Below, in pieces: positions 1-5,453 of a stretch of DNA of 16,082 bases (position 1 is its first letter; the number at the start of each line of letters is the position of its first letter). The stretch lies in NCBI GenBank assembly GCA_031264975.1, contig JAISDH010000051.1, positions 1-16,082 on the forward strand, read 5' to 3'. The position numbers and the translations under genes were made by a program. The stretch is from Bacteroidales bacterium. Lineage in GTDB: Bacteria > Bacteroidota > Bacteroidia > Bacteroidales > WCHB1-69. The notes beneath the pieces were generated by a model, which was not told the DNA's origin, ran no database searches, and saw only the letters and a list, made by a program, of their open reading frames with translations.

Positions 1-103
1 AGATATATTTCTATTTCATCAAATAATGACTCAAGTGCGCAAAATCGTCTCCCGAAATGCCCATAATTATGTCGTCAATTTCATGGAATAAGAGCAAAAA
101 AGA

Positions 104-309
104 GAAGAAAGGGCGAAAGGATGAAAGGGCGAAGGGGCGAAAGGAAATTCGGCAGCAAGCAACAGGCAACAAGCAACAGGCAGGCAAGCCACGAAGGACG
201 AAAGGGCGAAGGCGCGAAAGGGCGAAAGGAAATTCGGCAGCAAGCAACAGGCAACAAGCAACAGGCAGGCAAGCCACGAAGAACAGGCAGCAGACAACAG
301 GCAGCAAGT
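104..309 (+). repeat. Composite tandem repeat, two full copies (8-bp GAAAGGRC plus 7-bp CARCARG)
   Basis: An imperfect array of an 8-base unit (GAAAGGGC / GAAAGGAC / GAAAGGAT) occupies about 104-146 and runs into a 7-base array (CAGCAAG, CAACAGG, CAACAAG, CAACAGG at 153-180) that ends in CAGGCAAGCCACGA (181-194). The whole arrangement is then repeated: 8-mers at 196-230, 7-mers at 238-265, the same terminal motif at 266-279, then a few degenerate 7-mers to 309. Bases 136-195 and 221-280 are an exact 60-base direct repeat offset by 85 bases. Several overlapping open frames here (long stretches such as CCLLPVA or RPFALS) arise because neither unit contains a stop codon; I do not regard them as genes. 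Confidence 0.9.
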
Positions 310-337
310 AATTTATAAGCGCTCAGATGACGTAGAT

Positions 338-381
338 ATAAAAGATTTTCGCAGATAATCTGTGCTATCTGTCTGTTTATG
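338..381 (+). repeat. Dispersed AGATTTTCGCAGATAA...ATCTGT element, copy 1
   Basis: The sequence AGATTTTCGCAGATAA followed by TCTGTGCTATCTGT is shared with a second copy near 5168-5230, which has extra bases in the middle. The AGATAA/ATCTGT halves make it weakly palindromic. Similar 'ATCTGTG.TATCTGT' repeats are, from memory, common between genes in Bacteroidota genomes. No coding sequence is apparent. Confidence 0.65.
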
Positions 382-512
382 AGCTTTAGGGAAGAAAGGA
401 TTAATCGCTAACCTTTAATGTCTCCTTCTGTGGAAAAATCCCTCGCCTTTAGGCGAAGACTTTAGTTTGAAAAAACTTCGGAAAAAGAGGTAGCTTCAAA
501 AGGGTCGGCGTC
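382..512. other. Non-coding stretch with a small hairpin
   Basis: No gene is supported here. A short hairpin, TCGCC-TTTA-GGCGA with one extra T-A pair possible, lies at 443-456. TTAATCGCTAACC at about 401-413 resembles the TAATCGCTAATC repeats at 5411-5453. The stretch looks like further fragments of dispersed repeats rather than a decayed gene. Confidence 0.5.
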
Positions 513-631
513 CGTCATTGCGAGGTACGAAGCAATCCAGGATTATGAAACATAAAAAGGCATATAACGATAAAGGTTGTAAGTCGCTTCGTACGGGTAT
601 TCTGGATTGCTTCGCTGCGCTCGCAATGACG
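513..631 (+). repeat. Inverted-repeat element with CGTCATTGCGAG ends, full copy
   Basis: The left arm at 513-540 (CGTCATTGCGAGG, then ACGAAGCAATCCAG) is mirrored by the right arm at 602-631 (CTGGATTGCTTCG... ending CGCAATGACG). The roughly 60-base core includes CATATAACGATAAAGG. About 119 bases in all, with no coding capacity, so it resembles a REP or MITE-like non-autonomous element. Repeats with GTCATTGCGAG ends are known from many unrelated bacteria. A second copy starts at 725. Confidence 0.85.
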
Positions 632-635
632 AACG

Positions 636-672
636 AGCGAGAAGGACGAAAGGGAGAATGGGAGAAAGGAAG
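636..672 (+). repeat. Degenerate 8-bp GAAAGG repeat tract
   Basis: GAGAAGGACGAAAGGGAGAA and the following bases are a decayed run of the GAAAGGRC unit seen at 104-146 and 5056-5110. It begins a few bases after the right end of the inverted-repeat element at 513-631. Confidence 0.6.
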
Positions 673-678
673 ATAACG

Positions 679-709
679 CTTACTTGTTCACTTGTCTACT
701 TGTTTACTG
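679..709 (+). repeat. Short tandem repeat of ACTTGTYYACTTGT type
   Basis: TTACTTGTTCACTTGTCTAC followed by TTGTTTACTG is a run of about three imperfect 9-10 base units (ACTTGTTC, ACTTGTCT, ACTTGTTT). It lies between two copies of the CGTCATTGCGAG element and has no coding role that I can see. Confidence 0.55.
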
Positions 710-724
710 ACTACACAACCCTGT

Positions 725-834
725 CGTCATTGCGAGGAACGAAGCAATCCAGGACTATGGAACAGAAAAGAGCATATAACGATAAAGGTTGTATGGCGAT
801 TCGGGAGGGTATTCTGGATTGCTTCGCTTCGCTC
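725..834 (+). repeat. Inverted-repeat element with CGTCATTGCGAG ends, right end truncated
   Basis: A second copy of the element at 513-631, sharing the left arm (725-752), the core CATATAACGATAAAGG and the start of the right arm (CTGGATTGCTTCGC from 814). The outer part of the right arm, which should read GCAATGACG, is missing: after GCTTCGCTC the sequence passes straight into the 8-base repeat tract at 835. Core differences from the first copy (for example GATTATGAAACAT versus GACTATGGAACAG) show that the copies have diverged. Confidence 0.8.
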
Positions 835-899
835 TTCGTCCCTTCGCCCCTTCGTCCTTTCGCCCCTCCGCCCTTTACTCCTTTCGTCCCTTTACTCCA
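835..899 (-). repeat. 8-bp repeat tract, inverted orientation
   Basis: Reads TTCGTCCCTTCGCCCC then TTCGTCCTTTCGCCCC on the plus strand, the reverse complement of the GAAAGGRC array found elsewhere in the window, decaying towards 899. It replaces the expected outer right arm of the preceding inverted-repeat element. Confidence 0.75.
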
Positions 900-994
900 T
901 TAATTCATAGTTCTTTCGCTATTGTTTTTTGAAGTGGTGGGAAAGAAAAAGTAAATCTTTTGTCGGAAAAGGGGAATCGGAATGAAAAAAATTG

Positions 995-1002
995 TACATT
1001 TG
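995..1002 (+). promoter_or_regulatory. Probable Bacteroidota-type promoter -7 box
   Basis: TACATTTG matches the TAnnTTTG consensus used by the Bacteroidota primary sigma factor and lies 68 bases before the first ATG of the 1071-5055 cluster. The expected TTTG-type -33 element is not obvious at the normal spacing (the nearest TTTG is at 959-962, which is too far), so the assignment rests on the -7 box and its position. The rest of 900-1070 shows nothing else that I recognise. Confidence 0.5.
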
Positions 1003-1070
1003 CAGCATATAAGTAAACTACTATAGAGTGAGTATAAATTGTTTGAAATCAAGTTAATTCTTTAATAAAT

Positions 1071-1763
1071 ATGAAAAGTACAAAACACGTAATTCTTCAG
1101 GTTTGTCTGATTTTAGTCATCATCTTTTTATCGTTAATGATTTTCCGCGTTATTATGAGACCGGAAAAGTTCAAGAATATCCAGGAAATCCGTAAGGCGG
1201 AGGTGGTTATTAAACTGAAAAATATTCGCGCCTTTCAAAATGTATATAAATCGGAAAAAGGTTCGTATGCCAATACATTTGAACAGTTGAGAGATTTTTG
1301 GTATAACGGAAAAAAAACAATTGTCGTAAAAGAAGGGAATGTTCCTGATACGCTAACAGAAGCTGAAGCCCTAAAACTGAAAATTATTCGTCGAGATACG
1401 ATGATTGTAGACGCAAGAGAAGAAATAATAAAAGAAATCAGGAATATCGATTCTTTGCAGGTATTTGATATTAACCGGTTTGATATTGTTCCCTATTCTC
1501 AAGGAGAGCGTTTTCAAATGTCGGCAGATACCATTGTCAGGGCAAATATTCCGGTTTATGTTTATGAAGTTATTGCCTACAAGAGACAGTATCTAAAAGG
1601 ATTGGATGATGATCCAAGAGTAAAAAATGTTTTCTTAGGCTCAGTGCTGTACAATGGATTGCGGGAACAGTTCTTGGGTCCAAATTACGATTACAGGGAT
1701 AATGTGACGGATATTATTTTAGGCTCTCTGACAGAACCTTCTACCGATGGAAATTGGGAGTAA
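1071..1763 (+). CDS. Membrane-anchored hypothetical protein, pilin-like N-terminal half
   Basis: A 230-residue protein I cannot assign to a named family. A single hydrophobic helix (about residues 7-28) follows a short basic N terminus (MKSTK), which suggests a signal anchor with the rest outside the inner membrane. After the helix, KAEVVIKLKNIRAFQNVYKS and then EKGSYANTFEQL resemble the part of type IV pilins and pseudopilins that follows the N-terminal helix (Q..Y....G.Y....L). A canonical prepilin cleavage site (G|FxxxE) is absent. The middle is charged and rich in Ile and Glu, and the C terminus is acidic. It is the first gene of the cluster, 68 bases after a plausible promoter box and 3 bases before the next ORF, so co-transcription with rsmD and yicC is likely. 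A pilin-like fold is an inference from pattern only. Confidence 0.75.
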   Translation: MKSTKHVILQVCLILVIIFLSLMIFRVIMRPEKFKNIQEIRKAEVVIKLKNIRAFQNVYKSEKGSYANTFEQLRDFWYNGKKTIVVKEGNVPDTLTEAEALKLKIIRRDTMIVDAREEIIKEIRNIDSLQVFDINRFDIVPYSQGERFQMSADTIVRANIPVYVYEVIAYKRQYLKGLDDDPRVKNVFLGSVLYNGLREQFLGPNYDYRDNVTDIILGSLTEPSTDGNWE

Positions 1764-1766
1764 ACA

Positions 1767-2588
1767 ATGAATAAAAAAAATGCAATTCTTACTTTCTATC
1801 ATGTAAATGATGAGACAAATTCGGATATATCCAACGAAAGGAAAGTTATCCGAATGATGTCGGAAGGATTTTGTATTGGCATTGTGTCCCGTTCAAACAA
1901 ATTGGAACAGTTATTTCAATATTCATTTGATACGAACCTGTCTTTTGAAGACAAATTAACGGCAATAGATGAAGTTGATAAGGAAAAGAATATATCTTGT
2001 AGCGAAAATATATTCAAACTGTACACAAAATATAATGTTCAAATTCCGGAAGAGTTTCACGATAGAAATGCGAATGAAGCAGTCCTGTCATTAATCACAG
2101 ATGAAAAGGAGCAATATATTCCATTTGAAGAAAAGGTTGCTCAGTGGAATCTCTATAACCTGTCGGCATGGGAAAAAGATTTATATGAACAAATAAAGAT
2201 TCAATTTCCCAATTATCAGCTTGCTACAGTGGCATCGTCCCTGTTGAATATGATTTCGAGACAGCAACAAAAAGAGAACGTACTTGTTTTTGTGGAAAAT
2301 AATAATTTTACTATCGCAGTAACGGATATACAGAAATTGAAAGGAATAAATACTTTTCCCTTTAATACAGAAAAAGATTTTGTCTATTATTGTTGTTCGT
2401 TTCTTCGTAAAATGTTTGAGAATATGAGCGCTGTGTCTATAAAACTTTGCGGAAATATAACCTGTCAATCCCCATTGCACAATGGATTGAGCAAGTATTT
2501 TCAGGATGTTGAAATTTTATCTTCCACTGATGAGAACCCTACATCTATTGACAATCTCTATGCTTGTTATTGCGACCTATTTGAATAG
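1767..2588 (+). CDS. DUF3822-like protein
   Basis: A 273-residue soluble protein with no signal peptide or membrane segment. Its size, its position directly before rsmD, and features such as the FPFNTEKDFVYYC segment (about residues 197-209) fit the DUF3822 family, a Bacteroidota protein of unknown function usually found next to rsmD. That family is thought to have an actin/hexokinase-like (ASKHA) fold, and the central VLVFVENNNFTIAVTD stretch looks like a beta-hairpin of such a fold. No catalytic residues can be assigned. It starts 3 bases after the preceding stop and ends 12 bases before rsmD. The family assignment comes from recalled context and pattern, without a profile search. Confidence 0.75.
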   Translation: MNKKNAILTFYHVNDETNSDISNERKVIRMMSEGFCIGIVSRSNKLEQLFQYSFDTNLSFEDKLTAIDEVDKEKNISCSENIFKLYTKYNVQIPEEFHDRNANEAVLSLITDEKEQYIPFEEKVAQWNLYNLSAWEKDLYEQIKIQFPNYQLATVASSLLNMISRQQQKENVLVFVENNNFTIAVTDIQKLKGINTFPFNTEKDFVYYCCSFLRKMFENMSAVSIKLCGNITCQSPLHNGLSKYFQDVEILSSTDENPTSIDNLYACYCDLFE

Positions 2589-2600
2589 AACTATAATATT

Positions 2601-3140
2601 ATGCGGATTATAAGAGGCAGTCATCAAGGGAGAAAAATAATAGCGCCAAATAATTTGCCTGTTCGACCTACTACGGACTATGCAAAAGAAGGTTTGTTTA
2701 ATATCATAAATAATTATTTTCATTTTGACGCCATTTCTGTGTTAGACCTTTTTTCCGGAACGGGAAATATCAGTTATGAATTTGCCGCTCGTGGCGCAAG
2801 AGAAGTTGTTGCAGTAGAGATTAATCCTTCTTGTACAGATTTTATTAATAAAACCGCTCAAATGCTTTCGTTCGAGAAACTCTCTGTAATGAAATTGGAT
2901 GTAGCATCTTTTCTTGACAGAACCCGGCAACAGTTCAATATTATATTTGCAGATCCTCCCTACGAATGCCAAGAATATAATACAATAGTGAATTTGGTTT
3001 TTGATAGAAATCTACTCTTGCCCAATGGATTTTTAATAATAGAACATAGCAGACATGAAAACTTCCAGGCGCATCCGAAATTTTATCAACAACGTATATA
3101 TGGCAAAGTTAATTTTTCTATTTTCGCCGAAAACATATAA
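2601..3140 (+). CDS. rsmD: 16S rRNA (guanine(966)-N(2))-methyltransferase
   Basis: A 179-residue Rossmann-fold methyltransferase that uses S-adenosylmethionine to methylate G966 of 16S rRNA in the 30S subunit. The N terminus MRIIRGSHQGRKI and the RPTTDYAKEGLFNII segment (about residues 22-36) are typical of RsmD. Motif I is LDLFSGTGNISYE (about 49-61), the acidic residue that should bind the SAM ribose is in AVEIN (about 71-75), and the catalytic motif is DPPY (about 118-121). Full family length. The ATG is 12 bases after the previous stop and the stop is 12 bases before the yicC start, so it is translated within the cluster. The C terminus (FSIFAENI) corresponds to the usual final strand. 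Confidence 0.95.
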   Translation: MRIIRGSHQGRKIIAPNNLPVRPTTDYAKEGLFNIINNYFHFDAISVLDLFSGTGNISYEFAARGAREVVAVEINPSCTDFINKTAQMLSFEKLSVMKLDVASFLDRTRQQFNIIFADPPYECQEYNTIVNLVFDRNLLLPNGFLIIEHSRHENFQAHPKFYQQRIYGKVNFSIFAENI

Positions 3141-3152
3141 TGTTTATTGCTT

Positions 3153-4025
3153 ATGATTAAATCAATGACGGGTTTTGGAAATAGTGTTTGCACCTACGAA
3201 AATACGGTGATATCCATAGATATACGCTCCATTAATTCAAAAGTATTTGACCTTTCCCAGAAAGTCCCTTCTATCTTTAAAGACAAGGAACAGGATATAA
3301 GAACAATCGTGTCCAAGGTATTGGAACGTGGAAAGATTGACTTGAATATTACTGTTGACCAGAGTGATGATATATTGGAATATTCTATCAGCAAGGATAA
3401 GGCGAAAATATATTACAGAGAATTAAAGGATTTGTTGTCCGAATTAGACTTGCAGATAAAAGATTCGGAACTCTTATCTGTAATTATGAAGATACCGGAT
3501 GTGATTAGCAACCATAAAGATGTTGTTTCTCCTGAACTGTGGGACAAATTGGAGCAGGCAATTTTTAATGCCTGTGAGTTTTTACATTCAAATCGCAGAG
3601 AAGAAGGTAAAATCATGGAAAAAGACTTTCTATTAAGAATTACCTTAATACAGGATTATCTTCAAAAGATAGCGCTCCTTGAACAGAACCGAATCACCCT
3701 TATAAAAAGTCGTATATACAAACAGCTAAACGATTTAGTGCAGGTGTATGACGAAAACAGATTTGAACAGGAACTCATTTTTTATTTGGAGAAATTAGAC
3801 ATTACCGAAGAAAAAATACGATTGAAAAAACACTGCGAATATTTCATCGAAACAGTAAAAGAGCCAACCTCCAATGGTAAAAAACTGTCATTTATTACTC
3901 AGGAAATCGGTAGAGAAATAAATACAATAGGTTCCAAAGCGTATGATGCAGATATTCAAAAGTTCGTTGTTCAAATGAAAGATGAACTTGAAAAAATAAA
4001 AGAACAGTTGGCGAATGTTTTATAA
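3153..4025 (+). CDS. yicC: YicC/YloC family endoribonuclease
   Basis: A 290-residue protein of the YicC/YloC family, whose characterised members are endoribonucleases that act on RNA in the cytoplasm. The N terminus MIKSMTGFGNS is the family hallmark; I chose ATG 3153 because this motif normally begins the protein, rather than a TTG two codons earlier. The C-terminal DUF1732 part is clear: EQELIFYLEKLDITEE (about residues 205-220), then KKLSFITQEIGREINTIGSK (about 248-267), and a charged ending ELEKIKEQLANVL. These conserved acidic and basic residues are thought to form the metal-dependent active site. Length is normal. In many bacteria yicC is followed by gmk; here the next gene is an unrelated secreted protein. 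Confidence 0.93.
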   Translation: MIKSMTGFGNSVCTYENTVISIDIRSINSKVFDLSQKVPSIFKDKEQDIRTIVSKVLERGKIDLNITVDQSDDILEYSISKDKAKIYYRELKDLLSELDLQIKDSELLSVIMKIPDVISNHKDVVSPELWDKLEQAIFNACEFLHSNRREEGKIMEKDFLLRITLIQDYLQKIALLEQNRITLIKSRIYKQLNDLVQVYDENRFEQELIFYLEKLDITEEKIRLKKHCEYFIETVKEPTSNGKKLSFITQEIGREINTIGSKAYDADIQKFVVQMKDELEKIKEQLANVL

Positions 4026-4038
4026 AAGAAATTACAGT

Positions 4039-5055
4039 ATGCGTTGTTTGAAATGTATCAAAGGACTTGCCTTTGCCTGTTTTGTCTTGCATATATTTGC
4101 AGCCACAGGACAGGAAACCGCATCCTCCATACATTTGAAAGGAAATATCAGGAAACTATACTCCTATACCTACCTTGCAAAAGATATTGTTATCAATAAA
4201 AATACCATTGTCTCATACGAAAAGGAGAAGGTATTAAGCCATATCGATTATATCTATGAAAAGAATGGCATACTGTTGGCAGAAAACAGGTTCAACAACC
4301 ATGATGTTATTGACCGCAGTTCTATTTACACATACGAAAACGACCGGCTTGTTGACCATACACGCGCGCTGGCAGGAAAATACCAAATAAGTAGAACAGC
4401 ATACAAATATGACAAAGAAGGGAGAAAAATACAGTCTCTTGTCTACGACGGAAAGGATTCATTGGAAAATACCATTGTATACAAATACGATTCTTTAAAC
4501 AACCTTATCAACGAAAAAACATATAATCAAATCAATTGGTTGATTACCGAGAAACGTTATCAATATGACGATAACGGAAACTGCATTCTTTTAGAGAACC
4601 TGAAAACAGGCAGACTTGTAAATAAACCTTATCGGGAAATACAGAAATTTGACGATAGAAATAATCTTATTTACAAATCATTTGCTTTTGAAGATTCATT
4701 GAATTGGGAATATACTGCCCGTTATAACCAGATAGACAGTTTAATTTATGAAGAGGTAAAAGACGGCAAAGGTCAAATAATTTCTTACTCCGAACTGAAA
4801 TACAACAAATACAATAAGCGAATCCTTCTAAAACAGTATAAACAGGGAGCGGTAATCCCTGAAATAGAAACTCATTATAAATACGACAAAAAAGGAGACC
4901 TTTCTACAGAAACCGTTTACACCCCAAACAAAAAAGACCCTTTTCTAACCCGAACCTATTTTTATGACGACAGAGGAAATTGGATTTACCGCCTCGAAAA
5001 AGATAAAATAACAGAAAGAAATATTCTCCATTACCGAAGAATAATTTACTACTGA
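4039..5055 (+). CDS. Secreted YD-repeat-like protein
   Basis: A 338-residue exported protein. A typical signal peptide (basic MRCLKCIKG, hydrophobic LAFACFVLHIFAA, then TGQ) starts at ATG 4039, 14 bases after yicC. An in-frame ATG at 4015 would add eight residues and overlap yicC by 11 bases, and cannot be excluded. The mature part is a string of about eight degenerate units of roughly 30-40 residues carrying YxYDxxGN-like motifs: YKYDKEGRKIQ, YKYDSLNNLIN, YQYDDNGNCIL, QKFDDRNNLIY, YKYDKKGDLST, YFYDDRGNWIY. These resemble RHS/YD repeats, which form beta-sheet shells. There is no RHS core, toxin domain, lipobox or T9SS domain, so it is probably periplasmic or surface-exposed with unknown function. 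The stop codon directly abuts a tandem-repeat tract. Confidence 0.85.
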   Translation: MRCLKCIKGLAFACFVLHIFAATGQETASSIHLKGNIRKLYSYTYLAKDIVINKNTIVSYEKEKVLSHIDYIYEKNGILLAENRFNNHDVIDRSSIYTYENDRLVDHTRALAGKYQISRTAYKYDKEGRKIQSLVYDGKDSLENTIVYKYDSLNNLINEKTYNQINWLITEKRYQYDDNGNCILLENLKTGRLVNKPYREIQKFDDRNNLIYKSFAFEDSLNWEYTARYNQIDSLIYEEVKDGKGQIISYSELKYNKYNKRILLKQYKQGAVIPEIETHYKYDKKGDLSTETVYTPNKKDPFLTRTYFYDDRGNWIYRLEKDKITERNILHYRRIIYY

Positions 5056-5153
5056 GAAAGGGCGAAAGGGCGAAAGGACGAAAGGGCGAAAGGACGAAAG
5101 GATGAAAGGCAACAAGCAGCAGGCAGCAGGCAACAAGCAGGCAAGCCACGAGG
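5056..5153 (+). repeat. Composite tandem repeat (8-bp then 7-bp units)
   Basis: Six 8-base units plus a partial (GAAAGGGC, GAAAGGGC, GAAAGGAC, GAAAGGGC, GAAAGGAC, GAAAGGAT, GAAAGG) at 5056-5110 are followed by four 7-base units (CAACAAG, CAGCAGG, CAGCAGG, CAACAAG) at 5110-5137. The terminal motif CAGGCAAGCCACGAGG follows at 5138-5153. Order and terminal motif match the copies at 104-280. The array begins at the base after the preceding gene's TGA. Confidence 0.92.
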
Positions 5154-5167
5154 AAATCAGATAATAT

Positions 5168-5232
5168 AGATTAAAAGGATTTTCGCAGATAAACCTATGG
5201 GCGTCTTTTAAAATCTGTGTTATCTGTATGCC
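5168..5232 (+). repeat. Dispersed GATTTTCGCAGATAA...ATCTGT element, copy 2
   Basis: GGATTTTCGCAGATAA and AAAATCTGTGTTATCTGT match the two halves of the element at 338-381. Here they are separated by about 20 extra bases (CCTATGGGCGTCTTTT). A short 8-base tract (GGGCGAAAGGACGAAAGGGC) follows at 5237-5256. Confidence 0.65.
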
Positions 5233-5236
5233 TATT

Positions 5237-5256
5237 GGGCGAAAGGACGAAAGGGC
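5237..5256 (+). repeat. Short 8-bp repeat tract
   Basis: GGGCGAAAGGACGAAAGGGC contains about two GAAAGGRC units, matching the larger array that starts at 5056 and lying just before the terminator hairpin. Confidence 0.6.
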
Positions 5257-5265
5257 TAATCATTA

Positions 5266-5288
5266 TAAAAAAGGGCTACCCTTTTTTA
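5266..5288. terminator. Bidirectional intrinsic terminator hairpin
   Basis: A perfect hairpin, AAAAAAGGG-CTA-CCCTTTTTT, with one further T-A pair outside (10-base stem, 3-base loop). The T run on one strand and A run on the other let it end transcripts from both sides. It sits between two convergent genes, about 210 bases after the YD-repeat gene and about 150 bases past the end of the giant minus-strand gene. Confidence 0.7.
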
Positions 5289-5359
5289 CAGAGCAGCCCA
5301 AACCAAAAAAATTTTTAACCCATAAAAACAACAATGAGCTCTTTAATCCGAGTTCGTGA

Positions 5360-5395
5360 GTTCGACGTAAATAATTATCTTTACTTACGTCGAAC
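5360..5395. terminator. Perfect 11-base inverted repeat after the giant gene
   Basis: GTTCGACGTAA (5360-5370) is exactly mirrored by TTACGTCGAAC (5385-5395) with a 14-base AT-rich loop. It lies 44 bases downstream of the minus-strand stop codon. Without an adjacent T run it is a stabilising 3' hairpin or a protein-binding palindrome as much as a terminator. Confidence 0.45.
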
Positions 5396-5410
5396 ACCAC
5401 TTCCTCGTTC

Positions 5411-5453
5411 ATTAATCGCTAATCGCTAATCACTATCCGTTAATCACTAATCA
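5411..5453. repeat. Tandem TAATCGC / TAATCAC repeat overlapping the giant gene's end
   Basis: TTAATCGCTAATCGCTAATC, then ACTATCCGTTAATCACTAAT, is a run of imperfect 7-8 base units. It covers the stop codon and last codons (Ile-Ser-Asp) of the minus-strand gene and continues outside it. A fragment of similar sequence occurs near 401-413. Confidence 0.65.

Noticed and set aside
136..280. Possible CRISPR array from the regularly repeated 60-base blocks
   Set aside because: Only two copies, the 'spacer' is itself a tandem repeat, and no cas genes are present.
11..318. Several overlapping small open frames on both strands at the left edge
   Set aside because: They are translations of the 7- and 8-base tandem repeats, open in many frames at once, with no start context or recognisable protein.
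607..910. Open frames of 72-98 residues across the inverted-repeat elements
   Set aside because: They run through repeat arms and 8-bp tracts; similar repeat-derived frames appear at other repeat loci in the window. No protein family is visible.
4039..5055. RHS toxin or contact-dependent inhibition effector
   Set aside because: The repeats are only YD-like, there is no RHS core box, no C-terminal toxin domain and no immunity gene downstream.
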